A DNA stretch of 64,000 nt from Persicaria tinctoria (lineage: Eukaryota; Streptophyta; Magnoliopsida; Caryophyllales; Polygonaceae), in NCBI GenBank assembly GCA_037127255.1, contig JBANSL010000014.1, forward strand, positions 67,997,646-68,061,645, in the 5' to 3' direction. Positions 1-10,179 of the stretch are shown here, in pieces (the stretch's first letter is position 1; each line of letters starts with the position of its first letter). The position numbers and the translations under genes are program-made. The notes below the pieces were generated by a model that ran no database searches, was not told the DNA's origin, and saw nothing but the letters and a program-made list of their open reading frames with translations.

Positions 1-477
1 AATACCCGCAAGGTTGTAATTGTTGTACAAGTCCAAGTACTCAAGTTGGGTTAACTGACCAATCTCTGATGGAATGCTGCCAGCGAGAAGGTTGTTGCTC
101 AGGTTCAAGTAGGTAAGCTCGGCAAGGCTTGCAATGGTGGATGGTATAGGCCCATTCAGACTGTTGCTGCTGACGTTTAAGCTTTTGAGGTTGGGAAATG
201 CAGAGAAGTTGAATTGGTCAAGTGTTGCATTTAGACCCATGTCGGAGACATTGATCTCAGAGATGGCACCAGATGAGCTGCATCGGATGCCACTCCACTC
301 ACATACAGCGGCAAGATTGGAGTCTGTCCATGAAGAGAGTTCAGCTGGAGAATTAAAGAAGTTATTTTTCCAATGGATGAGTGTCTCTGCGTCTGTTGTA
401 GCAGAAGATGTGCTTTCTACAGACAGCAAAAGGCAAATGAGAAGATGAGCAAGAAAAGAAAGAGTAGTTGATGCCAT
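1..477 (-). CDS. LRR receptor-like kinase, 5' part only, cut by window edge
   Basis: N-terminal 159 codons of an LRR receptor kinase whose remainder lies left of the window. The ATG (complement of 475-477) sits in the same MAST context as the other cluster genes. A hydrophobic signal peptide is followed by an LRR N-terminal cap with the [12 protein letters not shown] cysteine pair and the first LxxLxLxxNxLxGxIP repeats. No stop or frameshift is seen up to the edge. It is nearly identical to the start of the gene at 35342-38899, including about 150 bp of upstream DNA, so the two arose by segmental duplication. By family knowledge the product would be a plasma-membrane receptor of the MIK2/subfamily XII type. 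Whether the kinase half is intact cannot be seen. Confidence 0.85.
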   Translation of the reverse strand, partial: MASTTLSFLAHLLICLLLSVESTSSATTDAETLIHWKNNFFNSPAELSSWTDSNLAAVCEWSGIRCSSSGAISEINVSDMGLNATLDQFNFSAFPNLKSLNVSSNSLNGPIPSTIASLAELTYLNLSNNLLAGSIPSEIGQLTQLEYLDLYNNYNLAGI

Positions 478-1170
478 GGTTAGGCTAATCTGTTTGGGCT
501 ATGGACATGAACTAGCTTGTTAATGGTGTTATTATATCTTAAAATCCACTTGTGGCTTCGAGTTTGACTCAGCTAGGTTTATTCCAAGAATTTCATGATC
601 AAGAATTTCACATGGTTTGAAAATTGAAGTTTGTTAATACAATGTAAACACCATCAGCTTCTTTATAATCCCTCCGTCTCTCAAGTTTTTTTCTCACCCT
701 AATTAATGTTTTAGACTAATTTATACTGGCCAAAATACCAAATTAAAGTGGCATAGTATGGCCATATAGATATTTAAAAAAACAACTTTGAATAAATGAG
801 TATTAAAAAAACGTGAATAGATTAAAAAAAATATAAGAACCTGACAAATAGGTTCTTTTTTCTATACAAACCAGACTCAATTGGTTAAATTTGATATTTA
901 TTATTTTGAACCATTTTTTTTCAAATTATATTTCCCCAAATTTAATTTTTAAGATAATTTTTTCAATCATGTTGTTTAATTTTTTTAAATAATTTTTTCA
1001 AATTATATAATTATATTTCTCCAAATTATATTCGACTCAATTGATGTTTTCGACTATTTTCCACCTACCATATTTGATTTTACTCATTATTCATTTCATC
1101 ATCAATTTTCAATGCGAAATTATACATCTTTTCTAATTTCCAATTCAAAATCCAATAAAAAAAAATAATT
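1..1170. repeat. Left arm of segmental duplication (partner 38.4-45.6 kb)
   Basis: Coding and upstream sequence here aligns by eye, in the same orientation, with about 38420-39500, then 40380-40447 and 45519-45560. The shared part runs through the upstream stretch ending in 'ttccaattcaaaatccaat'. The right arm is interrupted by a MITE at 39123, an extra ~0.9 kb at 39.49-40.37 kb and a copia at 40448. None of these is in the left arm, so all three postdate the duplication, or were lost here. A Stowaway-like terminal sequence 'ccctccgtctctcaa' is at about 670. Confidence 0.75.
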
Positions 1171-2003
1171 AACACCTGAAGAAATATTTTATCATTCTTA
1201 ATTAATCATATATTTTATTAAACACCAAATGTTTTGATAATGTGAGTGAGAAGATTCCCCTCATCCTGGGGTTGTGATGAAGTCCTTCCACCACAACAGA
1301 CTATTCAAGTGTCAAACCACACTATTTACAAAGACTATTTCTATGATAGAAATCCAAACAGAAGACTTGGAACGACGGAAGTTTCAAGAAAACCCCCAAT
1401 AATAAACTTTGTTATAAATTTGCAGAAAACCACCCAAACTTCTTATATCTTTCAAAGTCACACCTCTTTCAAAAAAAACACCCTAATTTCTTTCAAAGCC
1501 ACCCTAATCCATTCATAATTCATAAAAAGGACATTTTTCCAAAAGGATCAAGATACATCATCTCTTAAATTTTTGAAAAAAAAAATCACCCCGGCCAAGT
1601 TTCACACTAATTAGTGGAGTAAGGAATAAGTGTAAATTGGAGAAAATGAGTAATTTGTGTGTTTTTTAAAAATAAAAAATATATGTTTTTTAAATATAAA
1701 AAAGGCCCAAAATTGAGGGTGATTATTTGGAATTTCTCATTGCCAAATGACACTTTATCTTGTTCATAAAGTCTATTGACAACATTGAAAAGTCTTATTG
1801 ACAAGACAATTCTAGGGTCAGTTTGGTAATATTTAGCCGGTGGGTAGCTGAAGCTGATGAATTAGATATTAAGATGTGTTAAACATGCATTAAATTTAAT
1901 TATTTATAAGGTAGTAATGTGTTAGGTAACCCTAGCTGATATGGTAGCTGATACAAATTAGCCGATGAGAAAGAAGAAAATGAATAGATCTATGTATAGA
2001 CTA
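1171..2003. other. Non-coding AT-rich stretch
   Basis: No supported gene. The 90-codon frame at 1246-1518 and the minus frame at 1607-1804 have no recognisable domain and look like chance ORFs in low-complexity AT-rich DNA. Confidence 0.6.
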
Positions 2004-2054
2004 TCTAGCACTGCTTCCTAAGAGCAGCGTGTCTACCGATTTCACCATAGCGGC
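2004..2054 (-). pseudogene. trnL-UAG: Truncated plastid tRNA-Leu(UAG)
   Basis: Acceptor 5' strand, D-arm and anticodon arm with the UAG anticodon region are present. The sequence breaks before the variable and T arms, so it cannot fold into a tRNA. One difference from the common plastid sequence (GAAATCGG instead of GAAATTGG) is visible in the D-arm. Confidence 0.8.
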
Positions 2055-2390
2055 TTGTTTGAAATCATAATATATAATACCCTATTTCTCTTTAATCGTC
2101 GAGATTTAAAAAATAAACGGCGATATTATAAAAATCATTCAAAATTTTAAGGAATACATGATACACCAATACTTATTTTAAGTTATAAAGATATATTTTG
2201 ATTCCCCAACCAAAATTCTTAGTACATAATATCCCACAAAATAGAAATGAAAAATATCATTTTTTCATTTCTATTTTCAAATAAATTAAATAAGAAGATA
2301 TATAACAATTCAGAGACATAATCAATCGGGAGGAGGTTTTTCATTGAATCCATTCTATTAATGGCTCCTTTTTTTACTAAGGATTCAAAT
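2004..2390 (-). other. Plastid-derived insert: trnL-UAG 5' part plus rpl32-trnL spacer (NUPT)
   Basis: On the minus strand, 2004-2054 reads as the 5' 51 nt of plastid tRNA-Leu(UAG), beginning GCCGCTATGGTGAAATCGG and including the anticodon-arm stretch used as the universal rpl32-trnL barcoding primer (complement of ctgcttcctaagagcagcgt). The AT-rich sequence to the right is what should lie upstream of trnL in plastids, the rpl32-trnL spacer. The tRNA stops after GCTAGA, so the T-arm and acceptor are missing. The right limit near 2390 is an estimate. A mitochondrial copy of plastid DNA as the donor is the alternative. Confidence 0.8.
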
Positions 2391-2559
2391 TCCAAAAGCT
2401 AATTAAACTAAAATCTTATATTTAACTCATTTAAAACTTTATAATATTAAAACCAAAAGCTTTGAAAAGTTACTTGAGTATTTTTGTGAGAAGAGCGAGG
2501 AACTGAGGAGGAAAGAGTGAATTAACGAACTTCCCATTGGAGCCCTACCAGAAATTGCA

Positions 2560-2960
2560 ATAAAAGTCCCATTGTTTGAAAAAAAAATATATCAATGTCC
2601 TCCTACTAATAGACTTGAATATGGAAGTAGACTTCACCTTACCTGGAGCGATATGATCATCCGATCCAGACTCCAGCAGCTGCTAAGGTCTAGTTGGATG
2701 TATCCAATCATTAGCTACCTAGATGCCAAAGCTCCTATTAAACCATGGGTGAAAAACAATCATGATGCAGGTCTGAAAGTGCAACTGCCAATACCCAGAA
2801 AGATACCTTCCTCAATGTAGTCCTGCATAAGGTAGACGTCCTCCACCTCAAAGCTCCATTGCTTCAATGCCCACCCTGAGAGCTCCAAAGTATCCATTTG
2901 AATGTTGACATCTCCATCATATTGTTGAGCTTGATGGTTTTATTGAAAATATTATCCCAA
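2560..2960 (-). pseudogene. Degraded LRR-kinase fragment (kinase domain)
   Basis: On the minus strand, pieces equivalent to the 'MYLMYDYVE' strand, the 'YLHHDCFPP' catalytic approach and the 'SNW..VVGS' activation segment occur in the correct order, strongly diverged and with stops. For example 'gaaaaacaatcatgatgcagg' corresponds to 'ggaagcaatcatgatgcaag' of the intact genes. No open frame remains. It is one of several similar fragments: 3190-3500, 19560-19800, 34540-34970 and 46500-46860. Confidence 0.65.
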
Positions 2961-3189
2961 GGGTTAACTGATCTAAGAAAAAACGTACATAAAGACCAAC
3001 TCTACCCAATAATACTTGGGCAAAATGATCAATTTGAATGAATTCTAGAAAACCAATATGTAGAATTGGGCAACCAGGCATTGAATATAACTGCCATTAC
3101 CGGTAAGGTGACAGGCAACAGGGTGAAATCATCGAGGAACTAGCGAAATGGCTTGAGGAAAAGGGAGCCTACTCTCAAAATATTTCCTT

Positions 3190-3500
3190 CCTAGACAGGG
3201 TCGTTGTTTACTGATAGATAAAGCAACTCTGCCACACCAAACAAGCTATAAATATGCACAGATTCAACTAAAAGACTTGGATATGGAAGTAGACTGCACC
3301 TTACGAACTAGAAGCTGAGTCTAGTTGGGTCATCTATAGGCCCCAGAGCTCTGATTCAACTACAGGGGAGAAGAAATCATGATGCAGGTGTGCAAGTCCA
3401 TCTGTCAATCCCTGCAGATAGAATCATAGTCGGCAGATATTTAGCAAAATCTAGTCCCATCAAAAACTAACCACCAGATGCGTTATTGCTAACCTCCAAA
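3190..3500 (-). pseudogene. Degraded LRR-kinase fragment (catalytic region)
   Basis: A second decayed copy of the kinase catalytic approach ('gaagaaatcatgatgcaggtg') preceded by a stretch shared with 34840-34930 and 46590-46720 ('atatgcacagattcaa'). The shared non-coding flank shows that these fragments descend from one duplicated unit rather than from independent decay of full genes. Confidence 0.55.
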
Positions 3501-3529
3501 TTCAACAAAGAATCCAAACTAGTTTTTAT

Positions 3530-3893
3530 ACAACAACCTAACATGCATCGGCAGGACTTGAACCGTCTATCCATGAAGAGATTTCATAGATGATAGACAA
3601 GCTATGTGCCCAAGTGATGAGTGCCTGTACCTCTGTAGTAGCTTCGTATGCGTTGGAGTATATATATAGTGTAGCCTGGTCAGATTTGATAGCTCGGGTG
3701 GGATGGTACAATTGAGATGGTTGTTGGAAAGATCTAAGAGTAGCAATTCCTTGAGACTCCAAATCTCGGTGGGGATTGAACCTAAGAAGTTGTTGTTGTA
3801 AAGTAAAAGAACCTCAAGTTTTGTCAAGCTGCCTATTTCAGGAGGTATGGTTCCGTGGAACTGATTGATCTGAAGTTCCAAAGTGGTTCCGTA
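3530..3893 (-). pseudogene. LRR fragment with LRR-to-cap junction, frameshifted
   Basis: The minus strand encodes about four LRRs ([48 protein letters not shown]) and then, after a 2-nt expansion of a TA run near 3657, continues in another frame as a second N-terminal cap (TTEVQALITWAHSL ... SSPADAC) that ends in a stop at 3538. This is the same LRR-then-cap junction found inside the intact gene at 4997-8539, so it is a copy of that double-cap gene. No signal peptide, TM or kinase is attached. Confidence 0.75.
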
Positions 3894-4122
3894 CACTGGC
3901 TTCTGCTCTAGAATTTGTAATGGCGTTTACCAAAATCAGTAAGTACTGCACTTGCAACTTCAAATCATATCAAAGCAAAAGGTCTTTTTAGGGGTCCAAA
4001 ACCAAGCACCGGCTTTAAAAAGCTAAACGTGTTTAACACTAGAATTCACAAAATGACTTTGGAAACGACTCCTATTGTGTGAAAGAAAGAAATCTGCATA
4101 TAAAAAGTGAAAACGTGTTACC

Positions 4123-4204
4123 TTGAATTGGTAAATAAAGAGCGGCCATTCCGGGATTCAAACCGGGGACCTATGGGTACCCACAAGTCCTTTCCGGTGT
4201 GCCA
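4123..4204 (-). mobile_element. 82-bp tRNA-like retroposon with 14-bp target-site duplication
   Basis: The 14-bp sequence gaaaacgtgttacc occurs at 4109-4122 and again at 4205-4218, bracketing 82 bp that are absent from paralogous stretches near 19420 and 20100, where only one copy of the target is seen. The insert read on the minus strand contains a B-box-like GGTTTGAATCCC and a short T/A-rich 3' end, as expected of a tRNA-derived, SINE-type retroposon or retroposed tRNA fragment. An A-box is not convincing. Confidence 0.6.
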
Positions 4205-4218
4205 GAAAACGTGTTACC

Positions 4219-4996
4219 ATTGAACTGGAATTGACATTTTTCCCTTGTTTGAACCAACTCTGCCTGCAGAGAAAGCAAACAGCTACAGACATACACGGAT
4301 TCAAGTAAAACATTTGGATATGAAAGTAAAATGCACCTTATCTTCATAGAGTCAACCTTGATATCAGATATGCCAAAGCCCAAAGGTCCCAAAGCTCTGA
4401 TTCAACCCCTGCACAATCTAATCCCATCAAAAACTGTGTCGATTTGTTCCGTAAATCTTGTCCAAGAATCATATTGAGCATACTCCAAACTTTATTTACT
4501 CTACTGCAATGCTCTCATGGACAAGTGGAAACAAATTCATTTTTAACTGATGCAACAAAGATCCTCATCTCTATCAATCAATTTTCCCTCAGTTGCATGA
4601 AGCACTCATATATGTGTTACAATTCCGACCACCAAATTCAACAAGGAATCCAAACAAGGCTTTATACAAGAACAATCAGCAAATTTCTAGCACTGAACTC
4701 TAAAGGAACCAACTGCGCACCTGTATTATCCAATTTTGAGAGTGAGGAGTTGATCATTCGAAACTATATATGCTTGTTGCAGATCTGTCACCAGCAGCCT
4801 TTAGATAAAAACAAAATCCAACTATAACAAAACAAGTCAAATACTTGTATAGCATAAAGACTACGAAGAGATTCAGCCATTATAAATCATGTATACAATC
4901 TCATCCATAGGATCAACCAAATACACGGTTGGCGTGTTGCTATGCTACCAACAACTGAAAAGCAATATTATTCGACTAAATACTACTCACTAGCAG
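4219..4996. other. 3' flank of the receptor kinase gene, duplicated at 20.1-20.5 and 27.3-27.8 kb
   Basis: No gene supported. The sequence is a copy of the flank at about 20120-20474, continued at 27284-27780. It preserves the uninterrupted 'gcatgaagcactcat' site that is split by the copia element at 20475-27283. The 127-codon plus-strand frame at 4444-4827 lies wholly in this flank and shows no domain. Confidence 0.6.
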
Positions 4997-7900
4997 CTAA
5001 GTGGTCTTCAAAAGCTCAGCCAAGGATGCCTTTGAACGGGATGAAAAAGTGTTTTCCACTTGATGCATTGTGGGTCTGAACTCGGGTTTAGGAGCAGTGC
5101 AGAGCAAAGATACTCTGATTGTCAGCATTAATCCATTTGATAGATTCCTCCCTGGTGGGGGGATTCGATCGTCCAACAAACCACTCATAAGCAACTCTTG
5201 ATGATTGTTCATTGATGAAGACGATGGTAGAAGCGACTGTAGAAGGTCTCCTGGGTGTTTTCCCATCACAATTTCCAAGGCCACAACCCCGAAGCTATAA
5301 ACATCACATTTTGGAGTGACTCTCATAGTTTGAGCCAGCTCTGTCAACAAAGGGAAACAATAGTCATACCCAGTTTGTACCAATTTGCGATAAAGACAAG
5401 GAAATGTAGTATCAGCCTTGTTACCTGGAGCCATGTAACCAAGTGATCCAACGACTGAGGTCCAGTTGGAAGTATCTGGGCTTATCAATCTTGCAGTGCC
5501 AAAGTCCGAAAGCTTTGGCTCAAATTCATCATCCAGCAAGACGTTGTTGATGGATACGTCACGGTGAACTATAGGCGGGAAGCAATCATGATGCAAGTAC
5601 GCGAGGGCATGTGCCAATCCGTGTACAATCTTCAGCCTTCTTTCCCAGCTTAGCTCCTTTGCTCCGTCGTTACTATGTAAAATCTTCCCAAGGCTACCAT
5701 TCTCAACATAGTCATACATGAGGTACATCCTTCTCCTCCAGTAACAAAACCCGTGCAGCTTGATGACATTCCGGTGCCTGACTTTTGTTACTGTTCGAAC
5801 CTCATTTACAAAGCTCCACTCTTTTACGGGTTCACTGAACTCTGAAGTATCTATCAGTTGTTTGACAGCAAACACCTGGCCTTTCCTGAGTGCAGCTTTG
5901 TATACACCTCCAAATCCGCCTTTACCTATGCAGTATCCCTCATTGAAGTCTTCTGTGGCCTTGATAATATCGCAAAATTTGAATTTTGCCTCACCATCCC
6001 ACACCTCTAACATGTTGCTCTCCTCGGAAGAGATTTTCTTATTTGATTTCTTCCGACAAGCGCAAATCACAGCCATGGATATTGTGATCAGAAGTATGAT
6101 ACAAACAGTCGGAACAGTGACTGCTGTAATATTGATTGATTTCTTGCTACCGATACCAGTGTCCGGGACTCGATCCGTAAGATCAATATTGTAAGATAGA
6201 TCAATGACGGAAAGACTAGATAGCCCGGGTGGGATAGACCGGATAGTACCAGAGAGATGATTGTGGGACAAATTCAAATACCACAGTGATCCTGGAATAT
6301 GAAGATCAGAGATTGAACCCGATAATGAGTTGCTGCTAATGTCGAGGGACAGTATATATAGGAGATTGAGACTGGGTGGGATAGTACCAGAGAGATGGTT
6401 GTGGGACATGTTCAAATCCTGCAATTGAATGCAGTTTGTAAGCTCTACCGGAATTATTCCCGTCAAGTTATTCTCTGCCAAGTTGAGAGACTGCAGGTTT
6501 GTTAAATAGCCTATGCTTTTTGGAATTTGCCCAACCAAATGGTTTTTGCTCAAGTCGATGGTGACTAGAGACCGTAGAAATCCCAGCTCAGCTGGGATCG
6601 GCCCTGATAGCTGATTTGAGTTGAGGGATAGCTTGACCAAGTTACTCAATTGTCCAAGCATAGCCGGTATTTGGCCTGAAAGTCTATTTCCATCCAACTC
6701 CAAACTAGTGAGATTGGAAGAGCTTAGTAACCCATTGGAAGAAAGTTCACCATAAAAGTGGTTATTGCTTGCTTTAAAAAAAGAAAGATGCGGATGATTT
6801 CCAAATGCCTCAGAAATGTTACCCGTGAACTGGTTACCCTCTAACCGGACTATCTGTAGCCCCGAACAGCTCCTCAAGCAATCTGGAACTGGCCCGATGA
6901 AGTGGTTCCCATCGACTGCTAACTCTTCAAGTACAAGACCGCTGCACAGATGAGGTGGTAGTTGACCCGAAAAGCTGTTAGATGAGAAGCTGACATTTGT
7001 GAGAAAAGGATTGTTCTTTCCGAAGTCCTGTGGGATGGTGCCGGTGAAGTTATTATTCACCAAAGATAGTGCCCGTAAGTTGGTGAGAGTGGACAGGTTT
7101 TGGGGGAGCTCTCCATGGAATAGATTGGAGTCAAGAGTAAGTTCTTGCAAGCTTTTAAGATTTCCGACTTCTGGCAGGACCAAACCTGTGAGATGATTTG
7201 CTGAAAGATCTAACTGTAGTAATTCCTTCAGACTCCTAATCTCTGGGGGGATCGAACCAAAGAAGTTGTTATGGTGAAGTAAAAGAACCTCAAGTTTTGT
7301 CAAGTGGCCTATTTCAGGAGGTATGGTTCCGTTGAACTGATTGCTCTGGAGTTCCAGAGTGGTAAGTTGAGTCCAACTGGGCAAGGTTTTGGGCAGCTCC
7401 CCAGTGAATGAATTAGCAGCAAGAGAAAGGAAAGTGAGGTTAGTACACAGGCCAAGCTCCGGAGGAATGATAGAGTTGAACCTGTTATAACTAAGATCAA
7501 GAACTTGCAGATTCTTGAGAAGGCCTATTGAAGAAGGTATGGATCCATATAGGTAATTCATGCTGAGGTTTAGGCTTATGAGGTTGGGGAATACAGAGAA
7601 GTTGAATTGATCAAGCTTGCCATATAGATTCATGTTGGAGAAATCAATATTAGAGATTGAACCAGATGAGCTGCATTGGATGCCCTTCCACTTACATGGA
7701 TCGGCGGGACTGGAGCCGTTTCTCCATGAGAAATCGATGTGATAGAAAGACAAGGTATTTGCCCAAGTGAGGAATGCCTCAACCTCTGTAGTAGCTGCAT
7801 ATGTGTTGGAACATATATAGTGTAGCCTGTGCAGATTTGATAGCTTAGGTGGGATAGTACAATTGAGATAGTTATTGGAAAGATCTAAATCAAGCAATTC

Positions 7901-8539
7901 CTCCAGACTCCAAATCTCCGGGGGGATTGAACCAATGAAGTTGTTTTCGTAAAGTAAAAGAACCTCAAGTTTTGTCAAGAGGCCTATTTCAGGAGGTATG
8001 GTTCCGTGGAACTGATTGATCTGAAGTTCCAAAGTGGTAAGTTGAGTCCAACTGGCCAAAGTCGGTGGCAGGTCCCCGGTCAATGAATTTGAAGCAAGAG
8101 AAAGGAACGTAAGGTTAGCACACAGGCCAAGCTCTAGAGGAACGCTAGAGTTGAACATGTTACCATGAAGATCAAGAACTTGCAGATTCTTGAGGAGGCC
8201 TATTGAAGAAGGTATGGATCCATACAGGTCATTCATGCTAAGGTTTAGGCTTTTGAGGTTGGGAAATGCAGAGAAGTTGAAATGGTCAAGCGTTCCATAT
8301 AGATACATGTTGGAGAAATGGATCTCAGAGATGGAACCAGATGAGCTGCATTGGATTTCACTCCACTTACAGACATTAAGAGGTCTGGTGTACAATAACC
8401 CAGAATAAGATAAGCTGTTAACCCAAGTGAGGAGTGCATCAGAATCTGATTGGGAAGCTGAAGATGTGTATGTGTTTTGGCAAAAAAGAAGATGGGTAAG
8501 AAGAAGCACAATAAGAAGAGAATGGGAAGTTGATGCCAT
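4997..8539 (-). CDS. LRR receptor-like kinase with two N-terminal LRR caps (MIK2-like)
   Basis: Plasma-membrane receptor kinase, predicted 1152 aa after splicing out 5341-5424. The start is the MAST methionine at 8539, because all cluster genes begin there; an ATG five codons upstream is in frame. Order: signal peptide ~1-22; LRR cap 1 ~31-70 (VCKWSEIQC); ~7 LRRs; a second cap ~245-293 (PCKWKGIQC); ~19 more LRRs; TM ~803-829; kinase from ~868. The G-loop [15 protein letters not shown] lysine ~893, HRD ~992 and DFG ~1012 are present, so an active RD kinase is expected. The first cap and LRRs are repeated 225 residues (675 bp) later. The usual membrane-proximal cap with GLCGN and SCK cysteines is missing. 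The kinase half is nearly identical to that of 27800-31150. Ligand unknown. Confidence 0.88.
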   Translation of the reverse strand: MASTSHSLLIVLLLTHLLFCQNTYTSSASQSDSDALLTWVNSLSYSGLLYTRPLNVCKWSEIQCSSSGSISEIHFSNMYLYGTLDHFNFSAFPNLKSLNLSMNDLYGSIPSSIGLLKNLQVLDLHGNMFNSSVPLELGLCANLTFLSLASNSLTGDLPPTLASWTQLTTLELQINQFHGTIPPEIGLLTKLEVLLLYENNFIGSIPPEIWSLEELLDLDLSNNYLNCTIPPKLSNLHRLHYICSNTYAATTEVEAFLTWANTLSFYHIDFSWRNGSSPADPCKWKGIQCSSSGSISNIDFSNMNLYGKLDQFNFSVFPNLISLNLSMNYLYGSIPSSIGLLKNLQVLDLSYNRFNSIIPPELGLCTNLTFLSLAANSFTGELPKTLPSWTQLTTLELQSNQFNGTIPPEIGHLTKLEVLLLHHNNFFGSIPPEIRSLKELLQLDLSANHLTGLVLPEVGNLKSLQELTLDSNLFHGELPQNLSTLTNLRALSLVNNNFTGTIPQDFGKNNPFLTNVSFSSNSFSGQLPPHLCSGLVLEELAVDGNHFIGPVPDCLRSCSGLQIVRLEGNQFTGNISEAFGNHPHLSFFKASNNHFYGELSSNGLLSSSNLTSLELDGNRLSGQIPAMLGQLSNLVKLSLNSNQLSGPIPAELGFLRSLVTIDLSKNHLVGQIPKSIGYLTNLQSLNLAENNLTGIIPVELTNCIQLQDLNMSHNHLSGTIPPSLNLLYILSLDISSNSLSGSISDLHIPGSLWYLNLSHNHLSGTIRSIPPGLSSLSVIDLSYNIDLTDRVPDTGIGSKKSINITAVTVPTVCIILLITISMAVICACRKKSNKKISSEESNMLEVWDGEAKFKFCDIIKATEDFNEGYCIGKGGFGGVYKAALRKGQVFAVKQLIDTSEFSEPVKEWSFVNEVRTVTKVRHRNVIKLHGFCYWRRRMYLMYDYVENGSLGKILHSNDGAKELSWERRLKIVHGLAHALAYLHHDCFPPIVHRDVSINNVLLDDEFEPKLSDFGTARLISPDTSNWTSVVGSLGYMAPGNKADTTFPCLYRKLVQTGYDYCFPLLTELAQTMRVTPKCDVYSFGVVALEIVMGKHPGDLLQSLLPSSSSMNNHQELLMSGLLDDRIPPPGRNLSNGLMLTIRVSLLCTAPKPEFRPTMHQVENTFSSRSKASLAELLKTT
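5341..5424 (-). other. 84-nt intron in the kinase domain, in frame and stop-free
   Basis: On the minus strand, ATGGCTCCAG is followed by GTAACAAGG and the stretch ends GTTGACAG before AGCTGGCTC. Removing it restores the canonical kinase motif MAPELAQT. The intron is 28 codons long without a stop, so retention would insert 28 residues exactly at the APE motif. Confidence 0.9.
7190..8460 (-). repeat. 675-bp internal tandem duplication in the receptor ectodomain
   Basis: Two in-frame copies, about 7190-7800 and 7865-8475, show a constant 675-bp offset: 'ccagatgagctgcattgga' ends at 7680 and again at 8355. Each encodes an LRR cap plus about six LRRs. The internal copy begins inside the signal peptide region ([15 protein letters not shown] against [18 protein letters not shown]). 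Confidence 0.85.
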
Positions 8540-9289
8540 TGGGGTGGTTAGCACAATTTAATTTCTTCGGGCTATACACTCACCTTTTCTTCTTCCCAAA
8601 TCGATTTGATCATCATCCTGGCTAAAAACGCATGACTCTACAGATGTTTATTGACTCAAGTCTAAAGATTGTGTTGGACTCTTCAGCAATAACGTGTGGA
8701 AAATGTACCTCATAAATACGGAGTATCATTTATACATACGACTACGACTAAATTTATTTTACCATTCAATGAATTTGAAATGCTTATTTACTTCTAATTT
8801 CATTCCTATAATTAAAGTCTAATGGTTTAACGACTACTCTCTTCATTGATGATTGAAAAATTTGTCACGTTTTAGGTTCTTTAGACAAATAATTGGTACA
8901 GGCGATTTATTTACAAGATTTTTATTAAAACTTGTTTCTATGGACTATTTTTTCCTAGTTTGATTATTGATGGACTTCAAAGACAAATATATGATAAGAT
9001 ATTTGTAATGCATCATTTATGGTTAATCCCAACGGGTGGATATACCTATGTTTGTTAAAGTCAGGCGTGTTTGGAACGCCAGTGCCATTGACCCCTTTTC
9101 TTTCTATGGGTATATACCCATCGGATGCTTGACAGAGACTCATCTGAAACCAATCGTATCTTCGATTCAATCTGACTTACACCAATCTCATGTATATCAA
9201 CAGGTAAACATTTTTTAGATTTTTCTAATCTTCAAGGCTTCAACTTAATCAATAATTAAGGTATCAATGTAAGCATAGGATATGAAGTG
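8540..9289. other. Upstream region, partly duplicated at 32.7-33.0 kb
   Basis: Non-coding. 8925-9130 matches 32705-32970 almost base for base around 'ggttaatcccaacgggtgga', except for inserted segments in the latter. A TACGGAGTA motif is at 8717. No clear TATA box close to the receptor start was found. Confidence 0.6.
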
Positions 9290-10167
9290 TGAAGTGCGGA
9301 ATAGGCAGAAAAGAAGCACGCAAATACTCTATAGGGGGGGTTGGATAGAGTATGTAACCTTTTCGCAAAACGAAATAATAAGACCTTACCACCAGCTGTA
9401 AGACCTTATCTGAGAAGAAAGAACCGATTAGCAAAGATAGAAAACAAGCAATAAGCAAAAGTAAAACCTAGATGAATTGTACTATAAATCGTAATGGAAC
9501 CTCACACACACTCAAAGTAAATACAAACTCTTAGCAAGGGGAGCTGTGTAAGATTGATCGATTGAAGAAGACTTGACTACAGGAGATGATGAGCGTGGTA
9601 GATGTGTGTGTACTGCAGACGTCTTCTTTTTCTTTAAATAGGCTAGCGACAGATTTGAAATTCGAACGTTTGAACATAAACGTTTACACCGAACTTCTGG
9701 GAGAAATCTTTGGCAAATCCAGAACCTTCTCTTGATATGTGAGAACGTATCAAAGATCTGGAGAACTTAGGAGATCGTTGGACGTTTAGGATATGTTCAA
9801 ATCCCTGCAAAATCTTAACAAAGCTAGAAGAGATATGCAATAGGATTATAGATAGAAAGTTTAAGTCCGAACAAATCCAAACACCAAATACGAGCCCAAA
9901 ACAAAATTAGGCCCAATACATTCTTAAGCCCAAGTCCAACCGGAATGACTCTTGAATAAATGGATCTCGGTTTGGGTTAGAGTAAATTAGGCCCGTTTAA
10001 TAAATATGCCCATTTTCCCTAAACCATTTCCGAGTCCAGTAGAAACAACCTAACATCTTGAGCCTTTTGGTAAGACCTTACCAAACTTAGGATTCCCGAG
10101 TTTTGGCTTTCATCAACCAAAGCCTTACATCCTTTAGTTAGATCTTATCATCAAGGTGGAGTTAACA
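9290..10167 (-). repeat. 3' LTR of the SIRE-like element
   Basis: Matches 17714-18823 but lacks about 270 bp that the other copy has at ~17900-18170, with short homology (ctagatgaattg) at the junction. On the minus strand it starts TGTTAACTCC directly after a purine tract. The edge at 9283/9290 is ambiguous because tgaagtg is duplicated. Confidence 0.8.
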
Positions 10168-10179
10168 ATCTCCCCCTTG
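10168..10179 (-). other. Polypurine tract
   Basis: Complement of atctcccccttg, reading CAAGGGGGAGAT on the minus strand immediately before TGTTAAC of the 3' LTR. This is the expected plus-strand priming site. Confidence 0.75.

Noticed and set aside
2004..2054. Functional tRNA-Leu gene
   Set aside because: The T-arm and acceptor 3' half are missing, and the context is plastid spacer.
8190..8511. Plus- and minus-frame ORFs overlapping the receptor gene
   Set aside because: Shadows of the LRR coding frame. Similar shadows occur at 30327, 30765 and 38556.
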